Source: Pseudomonas asplenii (GTDB taxonomy: Bacteria > Pseudomonadota > Gammaproteobacteria > Pseudomonadales > Pseudomonadaceae). Taken from it: DNA of 64,000 bases. The position numbers and the translations under genes are program-made. The notes below the pieces were generated by a model, which saw nothing but the letters and a program-made list of their open reading frames with translations, was not told the origin of the DNA and searched no databases. The stretch covers positions 6,386,001 to 6,450,000 of the forward strand of contig NZ_LT629777.1 in assembly GCF_900105475.1 (NCBI RefSeq), written 5' to 3'. The first letter of the stretch is position 1. The number at the start of each line of letters is the position of its first letter. This document shows positions 1 through 10,118 of this stretch, piece after piece.

Positions 1-421
1 CCCCTTCGAGATACACCGCCGCCGCAAACCACTGGAGAAAGTTCGCCAACTCCGAGGTGTCCACGCCGTTGGCCGGATCGACCGTGCTGCTGAGCAGCGC
101 TCCGCGCTGGTTGTCGATCAGGTTGCCCATGCCGTGCAAGACCCAGAACGGCCAGCACAACAGGCAGCCCAGCAGCGTGCCGATCCCCACTTCACGTATC
201 AGCAGGCCGAAGAAGGCCAGGCTGTCCAGCGCCGGCAGGGCCAGGCCGCTGCTGGGCCAGAACCCCAGGGCCACGATGATGATCACCGCCTGGCGCGGCG
301 GCCCGCTCAGCAACCCACTGTTGAGAAACGGCAGCATGAAAAAGACCGGCGCCAGGCGGGCAAATCCGATGATCGCCGCCGCAAGCCAGCCGTGCAGATC
401 GAAAAACCAGGCTATCGACAC
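1..421 (-). CDS. sctT: SctT (SpaR/YscT-type) T3SS export apparatus protein, partial
   Basis: Inner-membrane component of the type III export gate, which assembles with SctR and SctS. Reading from a GTG at 421, seven bases after the sctS stop, gives a hydrophobic protein beginning VSIAWFFDLHGWLAAAI and continuing to the window edge, so the C-terminal part is missing. Several membrane segments alternate with short charged loops, including the stretch LIDNQRGALLSSTVDP, which is typical of the SctT family. It is the last gene seen of a minus-strand operon; the next expected gene (sctU/spaS) would lie beyond the left edge. The GTG start is inferred from its position after sctS. Confidence 0.88.
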   Translation of the reverse strand, partial: MSIAWFFDLHGWLAAAIIGFARLAPVFFMLPFLNSGLLSGPPRQAVIIIVALGFWPSSGLALPALDSLAFFGLLIREVGIGTLLGCLLCWPFWVLHGMGNLIDNQRGALLSSTVDPANGVDTSELANFLQWFAAAVYLEG

Positions 422-428
422 GAACGCC

Positions 429-683
429 TCACCTCAACGCCAGGCGCATGATTTCCCGGCTGAAGCCCAACAGCGTTTCGCCGTACCACCCAGACAACAG
501 GAACAGGCACGCCGCGACCGCCAGCAGCTTGAGGGCGAACGGCAAGGTCTGTTCCTGGAGTTGGGTAACGGTCTGGATCAGGCCAACCACCAGCCCGACC
601 ACGGTCGCCACGGCAATCGGCCAGGCGACCATCAGCAGGATCAGGTACAGGGTCTTGTTGCCGGCATACACCAGGTCGCTCAT
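429..683 (-). CDS. sctS: SctS (SpaQ-type) T3SS export apparatus protein
   Basis: An 84-residue protein with two hydrophobic helices (about residues 10-35 and 48-70), the size and shape of the SctS/FliQ family. Its sequence, with [12 protein letters not shown] near the start and [18 protein letters not shown] in the middle, is very close to what I remember of Salmonella SpaQ, much closer than to Hrc or Ysc homologues. It forms part of the export gate with SctR and SctT. It lies seven bases after sctR and seven before sctT, as in the spa operon. Confidence 0.95.
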   Translation of the reverse strand: MSDLVYAGNKTLYLILLMVAWPIAVATVVGLVVGLIQTVTQLQEQTLPFALKLLAVAACLFLLSGWYGETLLGFSREIMRLALR

Positions 684-690
684 CCGCGGC

Positions 691-1350
691 TCATTCCAGC
701 AACGTCAGGTATTGCCCGACCAGCCCGGTGGACAATAGCGCCCAGCCGTCGAGGGCGACAAACAGCACCAGCTTGATCGGCACCGAGATGATCATCGGGC
801 TCATCATCATCATGCCCAACGCCAGCAGGATGCTGGAGATCACCAGGTCGACGATGACAAAGGGCAGGTACAGATAAAAACCGATCTTGAAGGCGCTCTT
901 GATTTCACTCAGGGCGTAGGCCGGCAGCAAGGCGAACAGCGATGGCTCGATTTGCGCATCGGCCAGTTCCATCGACTCAGCCTCGCCGACCTGCTGGGCA
1001 CGCTCGAAAAACACCGCCAACTCGGGGTCGGTGTAGCGGCGCAGGTAGTCCTTGTAGCTGCCCAGACCGTTTTCGCTGAACTCGATGAGCGACCCGACAC
1101 TGTCCAGGCGCACCTGGTGGTCCTGATAGTAGTCATACCCCTGCTGCACCACCGGACTCATCACAAACACGGCCAGTAACAGCGCGATCGCATTAAGGCT
1201 CATATTCGACGGCACCTGCTGCAGCCCCAGCGCATTACGCACGATCACGAACACGATGGAGAACTTCAGATAACAGGTGCCTGCCGCCACCAGAAACGGC
1301 AGCAACGAGGCAAACGCCAGCAGCGCGATCAGCGAGACATCATTGTTCAT
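691..1350 (-). CDS. sctR: SctR (SpaP-type) T3SS export apparatus protein
   Basis: A 219-residue membrane protein of the FliP/SctR family that builds the core of the export gate. The reading frame extends further upstream, but the ATG at 1350 ([19 protein letters not shown]) matches the family N-terminus and keeps the overlap with sctQ to 11 bases. Hydrophobic helices lie at about 5-30, 45-65, 150-180 and 190-215. The block [25 protein letters not shown] and the following ALGMMMMSP are family signatures and nearly identical to remembered SpaP. Confidence 0.95.
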   Translation of the reverse strand: MNNDVSLIALLAFASLLPFLVAAGTCYLKFSIVFVIVRNALGLQQVPSNMSLNAIALLLAVFVMSPVVQQGYDYYQDHQVRLDSVGSLIEFSENGLGSYKDYLRRYTDPELAVFFERAQQVGEAESMELADAQIEPSLFALLPAYALSEIKSAFKIGFYLYLPFVIVDLVISSILLALGMMMMSPMIISVPIKLVLFVALDGWALLSTGLVGQYLTLLE

Positions 1351-2254
1351 CCGGCTGCTCCCGGAAGATCTGCTGCAGCTCCACACCGAGGTTTTCACCC
1401 AATTGCACCAACTCACCCCGGGCCAGCGTCCGGCCGTTGGCGCGGATCTCGATAGCGCGCAGCACCGATGAATCAAGTGTCAGTACCTGGCCCTCGATCA
1501 ATGCCGCCAGCTCGGCCAGGCTGATACGTTGCTCATGCAACACGAACTCCAAGTGCACGGGCAGACTGCCCAGCGCCGCGACAGGCTCGACGTGCGGTGT
1601 ATCGGACGAAGGGGGTGACAGGGTCATCTGCAGGCCTTGTTCGGTGAAGGTGAATTCGCCGACCGGCTGGCCTGCGAGTTGCCATTGCCGGGTCAAGCGA
1701 CTGATCCGCAGCACGTCGCCCCTGGCGAGCGGGTGCAGGGCAACCGGCAGTATCCGGCTGTAGCCCAGTGTCAGCCGCAGGGACTGCGGCAGACTCAGCA
1801 GCCACGGGCTGCATGACAGGGGTGGCGGCCGACTCTCGGGCAGGCGTAACAGCCACAACGAGCCCCGGGGGGTCGCGATCCTGGGCAAGGGCTGAGCCAG
1901 CGCCGACGCGTTGCTCACCGCAACCGATGACAGCCGCTCGTAACCCAGCCCATCCAGCTCGACCTCGAGCGGGCGCGCCAGGGCCTGGAACAGTTCGGCG
2001 ATCCGCGCAATGGCACAGGGCACCTTCAGCAACGCCTGCAAGGCTGGCAACAGACCGTCGAGCCATTCCCGGGCGTCGACCAGCCCTTGCCAGTCACCGC
2101 CTCGGCCCTGGGCGCAAAACTCCAGATAGCCCCCCGCCGGCGGCGGCCGATGCAGATCGACCGGGTAACCCGCTTGTTGCCAGCGCTCGACGACCTGCCT
2201 ACGCGCATAATCCTGCGGGTCGAGCCGACGCAAGGTCGGGAACGATCGGATCAC
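1340..2254 (-). CDS. sctQ: SctQ (SpaO-type) T3SS cytoplasmic sorting platform protein
   Basis: A 304-residue protein of the SctQ/SpaO family, which forms the cytoplasmic pods that select and order substrates. The N-terminal two thirds are poorly conserved. The C-terminal SPOA domain (about 228-298), with LPVHLEFVLHEQRISLAELAAL and GELVQLGENLGVEL, is the recognisable part and closely parallels SpaO. The start overlaps the sctP stop by four bases. An in-frame ATG at 1627 (residue 210), just before the second SPOA domain, could start a short 95-residue form like the internal products known for SctQ proteins. Confidence 0.92.
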   Translation of the reverse strand: MIRSFPTLRRLDPQDYARRQVVERWQQAGYPVDLHRPPPAGGYLEFCAQGRGGDWQGLVDAREWLDGLLPALQALLKVPCAIARIAELFQALARPLEVELDGLGYERLSSVAVSNASALAQPLPRIATPRGSLWLLRLPESRPPPLSCSPWLLSLPQSLRLTLGYSRILPVALHPLARGDVLRISRLTRQWQLAGQPVGEFTFTEQGLQMTLSPPSSDTPHVEPVAALGSLPVHLEFVLHEQRISLAELAALIEGQVLTLDSSVLRAIEIRANGRTLARGELVQLGENLGVELQQIFREQPDEQ

Positions 2255-3144
2255 GATAATCGAACCCCATCATGGCCCGGCGTGGAGAGCGTTGCCCCCT
2301 CCAATCGCCAGCCTGGCTTGCGGACCTGTGCGAAGTGTTCTTCGAGTTGCTCGAACACCTGCCTATCGGTCGCACGGATCAACAACCCGCCAGCCCCTGG
2401 TCCCTCCCGGCTGATCAGCACCTGGCCCTGGGCACGCTCATTACTGAAGGGCAACTGGAGGAAGTTGCCGTTCGTTTCATCGTCCTGCTCCGCGGATTCG
2501 GACGGGGGATGCTCCTGCTGTCCGGAGGTCGCCGCTCGTTCGTCAGCCACCCCCTCAGGCGGAGTGTGCATCGACGGTGCCTGGGGCTCTGGCCTGGTCA
2601 GCGTGACGCCGTGAAGCAGTTCGCCGATGCCCCGCAAGGCAGGCTCCTGCAGCCCCTCCGGCGCCGGCCCGGCAGACGCGTCGCCCTGGTTGCCTGCAGG
2701 TACCGGCCCATCCGGGCCGGGCGCCAGGGCAACGGGTACCTCCACAACGGGCCCCGGGACACCGCCAGCCCCCCGGTTGCCGGCGGACAGGCCTTCTCCA
2801 GCCCACCCCAGGTTCTTCGCGGCCGGCGTGAGAGGGCTGCCGTCACTGACCAGGGCGTCCGCCTCGGGGCTCATCGCCAAGTTCAGTTCAGCGCTCACTC
2901 CAGCTCTGTCACCCGTCGCCAGGTGCTTGCCCGCCTGGGCCAGCATCAACGCCTGCGGGTACGCCTGCTTGTCCCGTGGACGAGCCAGCCCGGACAGTGG
3001 CTCAAACACCGCAAGCAGCAGGGCAACCCCTTCGGGTATCGTTTCCTCGTCGAGACCGTGCCTGCCGAGGTCGATCCATTGCGGCCCATCCATCTCGTCC
3101 GGAGCGGGCACGACGGCAGGCCACACAGGCGAAATGCCGTTCAT
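2251..3144 (-). CDS. sctP: SctP (InvJ-like) T3SS needle-length/substrate-switch protein
   Basis: A 297-residue hydrophilic protein, rich in Pro, Gly, Glu and Ala through the middle (about 95-215), as expected for the fast-evolving SctP molecular rulers. The more conserved C-terminal part (about 225-290) has VLISREGPGAGGLLIRATDRQVFEQL, resembling the InvJ/SpaN C-terminus. Identity rests mainly on its place between sctO and sctQ, the slot of invJ in the SPI-1 operon. Starts and stops overlap both neighbours by four bases, pointing to coupled translation. Confidence 0.8.
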   Translation of the reverse strand: MNGISPVWPAVVPAPDEMDGPQWIDLGRHGLDEETIPEGVALLLAVFEPLSGLARPRDKQAYPQALMLAQAGKHLATGDRAGVSAELNLAMSPEADALVSDGSPLTPAAKNLGWAGEGLSAGNRGAGGVPGPVVEVPVALAPGPDGPVPAGNQGDASAGPAPEGLQEPALRGIGELLHGVTLTRPEPQAPSMHTPPEGVADERAATSGQQEHPPSESAEQDDETNGNFLQLPFSNERAQGQVLISREGPGAGGLLIRATDRQVFEQLEEHFAQVRKPGWRLEGATLSTPGHDGVRLS

Positions 3145-3596
3145 CGCTTACCTCCAATCAGTTCATCGATTTCACATTCATCGCGGCGCAATCGCTCAAG
3201 CCGCAGTTGTCGGCTCAAGCGCTGGCGCACGGCGGCGTATCGGGACTGCCTGCGTTGCAGGCTTTCCAGCTCCTGCTGCCGTTGCCCTGCTTCCTGCTCC
3301 AGTTGCACTTGCTGCTCACGCAGGGGTTGGCGCTCCAGCAGCAGGATCTGGATCTGCCGGCGAATCACCGCCTGACGCCGCAATGTCTCCAGCAACTGCC
3401 AGTGATCGAGCACGCGATTCATCACCCGATGGCTGTCGAGCAGCGCCCGCAGCGATTGCTCCTGCTGATCCAACGCCGACCACTCGCACAGCAACTGCGC
3501 CCGCCGCTGCCTGAGCCGCAGCAGCGTCACCTCGTGCCGACGCAGGCGCCAGTTGCCGACACCCAGCAGTCGATCGATCTCAGCCAATGAGTTCAT
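3141..3596 (-). CDS. sctO: SctO (InvI-like) T3SS stalk protein
   Basis: A 151-residue, strongly charged protein predicted to be a long alpha-helical hairpin, rich in Arg, Gln, Leu and Glu throughout. This is typical of the SctO/FliJ stalk, which links the ATPase to the SctV gate. The start at 3596 ([13 protein letters not shown]) was chosen over longer upstream possibilities because it gives the family length, overlaps the sctN end by only 17 bases, and matches the InvI pattern MHSL at the N-terminus. Its place between sctN and sctP supports the call. Confidence 0.85.
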   Translation of the reverse strand: MNSLAEIDRLLGVGNWRLRRHEVTLLRLRQRRAQLLCEWSALDQQEQSLRALLDSHRVMNRVLDHWQLLETLRRQAVIRRQIQILLLERQPLREQQVQLEQEAGQRQQELESLQRRQSRYAAVRQRLSRQLRLERLRRDECEIDELIGGKR

Positions 3597-4869
3597 GCAG
3601 ACTCCGCAGGGTTTCGTCCGGCTGGCTCGGTTCGGCAGCGGCCTGACGCAACCAGGCCTGCAAGCCATCCCGACAGGCGATGGCATGATCATTGGCCGCA
3701 TCGGCGCCCGGGCTGTACTCGCCCAGATCAAGAAACACCTGCAAGGCTTCCAGCCGCGCCAACACTTCGCGGGTCGCGATCGCCAGGCGTTGCGTCAGCT
3801 CACTCGTCACCTGGGGCGCGACCCGGCTGGCACTGCGCAACACATCGATTGCCGGGAAATGGCCCTTGGCGGCCAGGCTGCGACTCAGATAGACATGGCC
3901 GTCGAGGATCGAACGGATCTCTTCGGCGATCGGATCGGGCTCATCATCACTTTCCAGCAACACGGTGTAGAAAGCCGTGATGCTGCCCCGCGCCGTGTGC
4001 CCCGGGCGCTCGAGCAGGCGCGGCAAGGCGTCGAATACCGAGGCCGGATAACCCCGTCGCGCCGGCATCTCGCCCGCTGCCAGGGCCAGGTCGCGACGAG
4101 CACGGGCATAACGCGTCAGCGAGTCGAGCAGCAGCACCACACAGTGCCCCTGGTCGCGAAAATACTCGGCGACCGCCGTCGCCTGCAGCGCCGCGTTGCT
4201 ACGGTCGACCGAGGACAGGTCGGAGGTCGCGTAGACCACCACGCAACGCGCACGCTTGTGGCTGTGGCGCAGGTGCTCGATGAACTCGGTCACCTCGCGC
4301 CCACGCTCGCCAATCAGACCGATGACAAACACATCGGCCTCGGTATGGCTGATCAGCATGTTGATCAGCGAGGTCTTGCCGGAACCGGCGGCGGCGAAGA
4401 TACCCAGGCGCTGGCCGATGCCGCAGGTCAACAGACCATCGATAGCGCGGATGCCAGTCATCAGCGGTTCGTTCACCGGCCGCCGCTGCTGGTAAGAAGG
4501 CGGATCGGCATCCACCGGATAATCCCGGCCAGCGAACCCCGCCGCCGGGGCCAGGCGCTCGACGATAGTGCCGCGCGCGTCGAGCACACTGCCCAGCATC
4601 GCAGCGCTGCAGTACAGCCTTAGCGTCGAGCCGGTCGGCACGATCATCGACTCGCGCGACAGCCCGCGGGCTTCGCCCAGCAGGCTGAGCACCACCACAT
4701 CGGGCTTGAAGCCAATCACCTGGGCCCTGGCCAGCAACTCGGTCGAAGCCCAGTGCCTTCGCACCTCGCAGACTTCGCCGATGGAGACCCCACGCAACGC
4801 CGCCTCGATCAGCGGACCACTGAGCCGCCGTGGATGAGCGCCCCGGCGTTCGAGCCGCAAGGCATTCAT
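3580..4869 (-). CDS. sctN: SctN (InvC-type) T3SS ATPase
   Basis: A 429-residue F1-like ATPase that strips chaperones and unfolds substrates at the base of the injectisome. The Walker A loop AAAGSGKTS lies at about 160-168, followed by the family block [23 protein letters not shown] and a Walker [15 protein letters not shown]. The start at 4869 makes an ATGA overlap with the chaperone stop; an ATG six codons upstream is also possible but lacks that coupling. Length and sequence agree with Salmonella InvC. The ATPase core is intact, so the system could be functional. Confidence 0.95.
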   Translation of the reverse strand: MNALRLERRGAHPRRLSGPLIEAALRGVSIGEVCEVRRHWASTELLARAQVIGFKPDVVVLSLLGEARGLSRESMIVPTGSTLRLYCSAAMLGSVLDARGTIVERLAPAAGFAGRDYPVDADPPSYQQRRPVNEPLMTGIRAIDGLLTCGIGQRLGIFAAAGSGKTSLINMLISHTEADVFVIGLIGERGREVTEFIEHLRHSHKRARCVVVYATSDLSSVDRSNAALQATAVAEYFRDQGHCVVLLLDSLTRYARARRDLALAAGEMPARRGYPASVFDALPRLLERPGHTARGSITAFYTVLLESDDEPDPIAEEIRSILDGHVYLSRSLAAKGHFPAIDVLRSASRVAPQVTSELTQRLAIATREVLARLEALQVFLDLGEYSPGADAANDHAIACRDGLQAWLRQAAAEPSQPDETLRSLHELIG

Positions 4870-5273
4870 TGGCGAATGATGCGGCATAGTTCTTCGGTGT
4901 CCTGCATGAACCCGTCGATCGCTTCGGCAAAAGACCGGTCGCTGCTCAGCGCCGGCTCGCCGAGCATCAACCGGGCCTCGAACTGCCCATCGACCTCGAA
5001 CAACTGCAACTGCCCGCTGCGGGCATCGGCGTTACCCTTGAACAGATAACGCAACAGCGCTTCGGCACTGTAGGCAAAAATTGCCGGGGTCATCTGTGCC
5101 AAGACGCTCCACAGCCAGATGTCGCCGTCGATGACATCGACGCAGATGTTGGGCTGCTCCTTCATCTCCATCTCGATGGTACTGTGGCTATCGAACCGTC
5201 CCAGTTGCGCATCCGTGCAACCGCTGTACAACAGCGCGGCCCGCAGGCGTTCGGCGATATCCATATTCTGCAT
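4866..5273 (-). CDS. invB: InvB/SpaK-like type III secretion chaperone (class IB)
   Basis: A 135-residue acidic protein matching the family of multi-effector chaperones (InvB, SpaK, Spa15) that sit between the ATPase and SctV genes in SPI-1-type systems. The N-terminus [19 protein letters not shown] and the stretch [11 protein letters not shown] parallel Salmonella InvB closely. The start at 5273 is preferred over an ATG 11 codons upstream because an AAGGA site lies about nine bases before it and the upstream codons would run into sctV. No effector gene lies in the window, so its client proteins are unknown. Confidence 0.85.
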   Translation of the reverse strand: MQNMDIAERLRAALLYSGCTDAQLGRFDSHSTIEMEMKEQPNICVDVIDGDIWLWSVLAQMTPAIFAYSAEALLRYLFKGNADARSGQLQLFEVDGQFEARLMLGEPALSSDRSFAEAIDGFMQDTEELCRIIRQ

Positions 5274-5286
5274 GGGTACTTTTCCT

Positions 5287-7347
5287 TCAGAGGGTCTTGA
5301 TGACATTTACGGAAATGGTCTCGCTGATCTCGCCGAAGGACATCACGTCCAGCTCGCGAAATCGTCCTTCGACCAGCTTTTTGATATAGCGCCGCACGTC
5401 CACCGAACAGAGCAGCACCAGATCCTTCTGCGGCACATGCAGGCCCTCAAGGCCCAGGCTCAGCCGATCGATCAGGTCCTCCGACTGCGCGGGCTCCAGG
5501 TTCAGAAAGCTGCCGCCGGAGGTCTGGCGGATACCGTTGCGCACCACTTCCTCGAACTCCGGCGACAGCAGCAGCACACGCAGGTCGTTGCCATGGGCAA
5601 ACTTGTTGCTGATGTAGCGGCCCAAGCCACCGCGCACATGCTCGACCAGGGTGATGCTGTCCTTCTCCCTGGAAGCCCAGTGCGCCAGGGACTCGAGAAT
5701 CAGCTTCATGTTGCGCACCGAGATCCGCTCACCGACCAGGCGCTGCAGGATCTCGGCAATCTTCTGCACGGTGACGTGGCGGTAGACTTCCTTGAGCAGG
5801 TCCGGGTAGCGCCCTTCCATTTCGTCCAGCAGCGCCTTGGTTTCCTGCACCCCGAAGAACTCGTTGATATTGCGCGCCAGCAAGGTCACCAGGCAGCGGT
5901 AGCACTCGTCATGGGCCGCCCGCAGTTGATAACCCAACTCCGTCGCGGTGCCCTTGACCGAGGCGGCGACCCAGATGCTTTCCAGGTTGTTGCTGTCGCG
6001 CCCACGCACCAGCGGCAGGCCCATGGCCGCCAGCTCTGGCGAGTAGTCGAGTACCCGCCAGTGCTCGAAGTGGATATCGAACTGGTCGGCACGTACTTCG
6101 TTGATCAGCACCGCGACCTGATGGCCGGGCAGCGCCTCGGAGGCACGCAGTTGCGGTAGCGGGATCTTCAAGCCGTAGTCGACGAAGAACTGGTTGCGAA
6201 AGCGTTCGGCGAGCTTGGCGTCAAGCAGCGCCTCCAGCCTTGACGAGGGAACCAGCAGCATCAGCGCCACCGTCTCGGTCGCAATGTCGTCGAGACTGCC
6301 CTGCAGCCCCAGTTCACCGACCTGCTCAACCTCGACCGGCGCCTGCGGCTCACCTGGACGAGAGTCGCCCGAATCCACCCGCTGCTGGCGCCAGCGCAGG
6401 AACACCACCAGCGCCAGCACCCCGGCAATGACCACGAAGGTGGCCAGCGGAAAGCCCGGCAGCGCCCCGACCGCCAGCGCCAGCAACGCAGTCACCCCGA
6501 TCACGAAAGGATTGGCGAACATCTGCGCGAGCATGTTGCGTCCCAGGTTGGCTTCGTCGCCATTGACCCGGGTGACGATGAAACCGGCACCGATGGCAAT
6601 CAGCAGCGCCGGGATCTGCGCCACCAGTCCGTCACCGATGGTCAGCAGGGTGTAGATCGACAAGGCGGCGCCGAAGTCCATGCCCAGTTGTCCGACGCCA
6701 ATGGCGATACCGCCGAGAAAATTGACGAAGATGATGATGATCCCGGCAATCGCATCGCCCTTGATGAACTTCATCGCCCCATCGAAGGAACCGTAGAGCT
6801 GGCTTTCGCGCTCCAGCACATTGCGTTTCTCGCGGGCCTGGGCCGCGTCGATGGCGCCGGCCTTGAGGTCACCGTCGATACTCATCTGCTTGCCCGGCAT
6901 ACCGTCGAGGGAAAACCGTGCCGCCACCTCGGCCACCCGTTCCGAGCCCTTGGTGATCACGATGAACTGCACCACGGTGACAATCGCGAAGATCACGAAC
7001 CCCACCACCAGGTTCTCGCCGATCACGAACTCGCCGAATGAGGCGATGATGTCACCGGCATCCGCCTGGGTCAGGATCAGCCGGCTGGTACTGATCGAGA
7101 GCGCCAGACGGAACAGCGTGGTCAACAGCAACAGGGCCGGAAAGGTGGAAAAACCGAGGATACGTTCGATGTAGAACGAACCCATGAAAATCAGCAGGGA
7201 AATGACAATGTTCAGCCCGATCAGGAAATCCACCAGGGGCGTCGGCAAGGGAATGATCAGCATCGCGATGATCATCACCATCAACGACAGGATCAGCAGT
7301 TCGGGACGGGCCGCTACGGCGCGCAGGAATCGATTGGATAGGGCCAT
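5287..7347 (-). CDS. sctV: SctV (InvA-type) T3SS major export gate protein
   Basis: A 686-residue protein of the FHIPEP family (FlhA/InvA/SctV). The N-terminal half has about eight membrane helices (residues 15-320). It contains the family signature around GFSTFPALLLLTTLFRLALS, and the cytoplasmic FHIPEP loop with ARFSLDGMPGKQMSID at about 145-165. The C-terminal half is the cytoplasmic domain that forms the nonameric ring. The start lies directly against the sctW stop. Length equals that of Salmonella InvA (about 685). Confidence 0.96.
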   Translation of the reverse strand: MALSNRFLRAVAARPELLILSLMVMIIAMLIIPLPTPLVDFLIGLNIVISLLIFMGSFYIERILGFSTFPALLLLTTLFRLALSISTSRLILTQADAGDIIASFGEFVIGENLVVGFVIFAIVTVVQFIVITKGSERVAEVAARFSLDGMPGKQMSIDGDLKAGAIDAAQAREKRNVLERESQLYGSFDGAMKFIKGDAIAGIIIIFVNFLGGIAIGVGQLGMDFGAALSIYTLLTIGDGLVAQIPALLIAIGAGFIVTRVNGDEANLGRNMLAQMFANPFVIGVTALLALAVGALPGFPLATFVVIAGVLALVVFLRWRQQRVDSGDSRPGEPQAPVEVEQVGELGLQGSLDDIATETVALMLLVPSSRLEALLDAKLAERFRNQFFVDYGLKIPLPQLRASEALPGHQVAVLINEVRADQFDIHFEHWRVLDYSPELAAMGLPLVRGRDSNNLESIWVAASVKGTATELGYQLRAAHDECYRCLVTLLARNINEFFGVQETKALLDEMEGRYPDLLKEVYRHVTVQKIAEILQRLVGERISVRNMKLILESLAHWASREKDSITLVEHVRGGLGRYISNKFAHGNDLRVLLLSPEFEEVVRNGIRQTSGGSFLNLEPAQSEDLIDRLSLGLEGLHVPQKDLVLLCSVDVRRYIKKLVEGRFRELDVMSFGEISETISVNVIKTL

Positions 7348-8460
7348 CTAGTCACCTGCACCGTCGAGGGACACGGCACCTTGCCGGCGCTCGATCCGCT
7401 CATGGGCCAGGGCTATGTCGGCGAGCGCGACGAACTGCCCGGCCAATCGCGACAAGGCATCGTCGTCGGCAAAAAGCTCGTGGGGCAGTTGCAGGCAGGC
7501 GCGGCGGACCACCTGCAGCAGTGCCGAACGCTGGCAGTGCAAGGCCAGCAACACCCGCTCGCCGAGCACCCCGGCCAACAGCGAGTCGAGTTCATCGGGG
7601 TATCTGAGCACACCGAAGAAAAACACCAGCCAATCGGACTCCTCGCCGTTGTACTGGCGCATGAATTCATCCGCCAACATCCCGCCGACAAACGCCGAAT
7701 CGGCCGAACGCAGGCGTTTCAGGTCAGCGAGCCGGGCCAGCAGCGGCCCGAACTCACGACGCGAACAACTGGGATCCTGGGCAGCGATATCCGTCAGCAG
7801 CGCGGCCTCGATAAAGGCCAGTACCGTGGCGCGCCTTGCGGCGCCGAACAGTGCCACCCAATCTTCATAACAACAGGCGGCGCCGACCTCGCTTTCCAGA
7901 TAATCGCGATAGGCTTCACGCAACAACCCCGCCCGCAGAGCCATCGCCCGACCGAACAGCCGGGCTTTCAGGGCACTGTTGATGCCGGCCTTGAGCCGTC
8001 GGGGCGATGCTTGGGCTACCACTGTCTCCAACAGCCGCTCCAGGCGCTGGCGGGCATCGGCCGACAACTGGCCGCGCCGCAGCAGCTCGCGCAGCACCAG
8101 CACCAGATCGCTGTCATCGGGAAACAGCCCTCGAGCCGCCTGCAACAGCCATTCGACGGGTTTGTCGGCGACCCGTGCCAATGCCAGCACCTGCTGCGCC
8201 TTGGGCAGCGCATCGTCGTCGAGCACGGCCTCGAAACTCTCCGGGCAACTGTCGGCCTTGAGTTCGAAATGCCGACGATGACGAAAGCGGGTCAGGGCCG
8301 CCGACATCTCGTCGCTGTTCTGGATAAAACGTTGCAACAACGCCACCGGGCTGGAGTCCTGATCAGTCGACTCGACCTCGGCTTGTGCCTGCGCATCCTG
8401 CCGGGCGGCGTCGAGACGGGCCATGAAGGCGCGGCTCGTGGCGGAATTGATCGATACCAT
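7348..8460 (-). CDS. sctW: SctW (InvE-type) T3SS gatekeeper
   Basis: A 370-residue HrpJ/YopN-domain protein. SctW proteins hold back effector export until translocators are released. The N-terminal 60 residues are polar and disordered-looking, then an alpha-helical HrpJ-like region begins near FIQNSDEMSAALTRFRHRRHFE. The start overlaps the sctC stop (ATGA), and the stop touches the sctV start. Position between the secretin and SctV genes is that of invE. The length matches Salmonella InvE (about 372). Confidence 0.88.
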   Translation of the reverse strand: MVSINSATSRAFMARLDAARQDAQAQAEVESTDQDSSPVALLQRFIQNSDEMSAALTRFRHRRHFELKADSCPESFEAVLDDDALPKAQQVLALARVADKPVEWLLQAARGLFPDDSDLVLVLRELLRRGQLSADARQRLERLLETVVAQASPRRLKAGINSALKARLFGRAMALRAGLLREAYRDYLESEVGAACCYEDWVALFGAARRATVLAFIEAALLTDIAAQDPSCSRREFGPLLARLADLKRLRSADSAFVGGMLADEFMRQYNGEESDWLVFFFGVLRYPDELDSLLAGVLGERVLLALHCQRSALLQVVRRACLQLPHELFADDDALSRLAGQFVALADIALAHERIERRQGAVSLDGAGD

Positions 8461-10118
8461 CAGCCATCCACCGCACGCATGAAGGCGCGGCGCACCGCTT
8501 CCTGCTGCTCGGCACTCATCAGGCCCTTGCCCAGTTCCTCGGTGCTCTCCTGCAAGGCGCCAAGAATCTCCCGGGGCTGGATCAGAAACACCCGGGCGGT
8601 GTTCGCCGAACTGTTGATCCGGTAGCGAAACAAGCCGCCAATCAACGGAATCGAACCGAGCAACGGGATGCGTGCGACCTGCTCGCGGTAATCGTCACGG
8701 GTGAAACCGCCCACCAGCAGGCTCTTACCCTGGGGCACCCGGGCCACCGTATTGATCCGGGTCCGCCCGACCACCGGCAGCGCCGTCCCCTCGTGTTCGC
8801 CACGCTCGACCTCACTGCCGTCCTCGATGTTCAACGACATCTCGATTTCATCGGCGATGGCGAAACGCGGCAGCACGCTGACCAGGGTGCCGTAGGTCAC
8901 GCTCTGCAGATCGACACTGCGCTCGCCGAGCAATTGGGTGTAGAAGGTGCGATTGTTGTCGAACAGCGCCGGTACATTCTCCTGGGTCAGGATCACCGGC
9001 CGCGCCACCACATTGGCGCGGTTCTTCCGGGCCAGGGCCATGACCCGGGCCATGAAGGAAATGCCATCCAGGGTGGTCACCGAACCCGCGTTGAGCGATA
9101 GCTCCAGTTGCGAGCCGACCTTGAGCCCGCCTTGCCAGCTCACTCCGAGCTGATTCAGTTCGTCCTGATTCAGGTCGATGATCCACAGCGACAACTCGAC
9201 ATGACGCTTGGGCACATCCAGCGCCGCCACCAGGTTCTCGATGAAACGCACCTGCTCGGGCAGGCCCTTGACCAGCAGGCTGTTGGTATCCGGGTACGCC
9301 ACCACGCGGATGTTCCCGGCGGCAGCCTCGCGGGCCAGAACCCGCGGGGCGGTGGGATCATCCGGGGAAATCGGCGTCGCCAGTCCTTCGAGGGGGAACT
9401 GCGGCATGCGCAAGGGGCTGCCGCTCACCGTCTTGACCTCGACCTGCGGCTCGACCCCACCCGGCTCGCCCTTGAGCAGGCTCTCGATCACCGTCGCCAT
9501 CCCGGGAATCGAGATTTTGCGATCGCGCTGTTCGTACTCGCGGTCACCCACGAAGGTATTGAGCAGGTGGATCACACCAATCCGCTGCTGGCCGAGCAGC
9601 AGTTCCGAAGGTCGGTTGTCCATCAGTTGCGCCGCCTGCATGACCAGGTCGACATAGATCGGCGGGCCGGAGACATAGAATGTCCGACGCCCGTCATTGC
9701 GCAGCGGATAACGCGAGTCTTCGAGGCCAGACTGACGCAGGAACTGCTTGAGGGTATCGACACTGATCACCCGCAACGCGACCACCGAGCTTTTCACCTC
9801 GGATGCGTCATACAGATAGATGGCCTGTCCGTCGCTGTACCAGATCAGCCCCAACTGGGCGACGATACGATCGAACGTCTGGCGGGCCGAATGCAGCGGG
9901 AATTCACCGCTGATCCGCTTGCCGGCCGCCACCTTGCTGACGATGATCGGTTTGCCCAACGGCGCCGACAAGGCCGAAAAGAAGCTGCGCAGGCCTTCCT
10001 CGCGGGCCACGTAGTCGCCGCTCTTGCCTAGGGCGGCACTGACGCCTCCGCCCGGAGGACAGAGCAGCAGCACTGCGCAAAGCACGCGCCGCAGCGCTCG
10101 CAGCCAGCACGGTGTCAA
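8460..10118 (-). CDS. sctC: SctC (InvG-type) T3SS outer membrane secretin
   Basis: A 552-residue secretin. Residues 1-28 form a signal peptide (hydrophobic LCAVLLLCPP, then a small-residue site). N0/N1/N3 domains follow, and the C-terminal secretin domain includes LPVVGRTRINTVARVPQGKSLLVGG and the end block VARIPLLGSIPLIGGLFR. The start is a TTG overlapping the invF TGA, with GGAG eight bases upstream; a GTG at codon 12 is the alternative but would shorten the signal peptide. In Salmonella the secretin needs the pilotin InvH; no such gene is seen here. Confidence 0.92.
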   Translation of the reverse strand: MTPCWLRALRRVLCAVLLLCPPGGGVSAALGKSGDYVAREEGLRSFFSALSAPLGKPIIVSKVAAGKRISGEFPLHSARQTFDRIVAQLGLIWYSDGQAIYLYDASEVKSSVVALRVISVDTLKQFLRQSGLEDSRYPLRNDGRRTFYVSGPPIYVDLVMQAAQLMDNRPSELLLGQQRIGVIHLLNTFVGDREYEQRDRKISIPGMATVIESLLKGEPGGVEPQVEVKTVSGSPLRMPQFPLEGLATPISPDDPTAPRVLAREAAAGNIRVVAYPDTNSLLVKGLPEQVRFIENLVAALDVPKRHVELSLWIIDLNQDELNQLGVSWQGGLKVGSQLELSLNAGSVTTLDGISFMARVMALARKNRANVVARPVILTQENVPALFDNNRTFYTQLLGERSVDLQSVTYGTLVSVLPRFAIADEIEMSLNIEDGSEVERGEHEGTALPVVGRTRINTVARVPQGKSLLVGGFTRDDYREQVARIPLLGSIPLIGGLFRYRINSSANTARVFLIQPREILGALQESTEELGKGLMSAEQQEAVRRAFMRAVDG

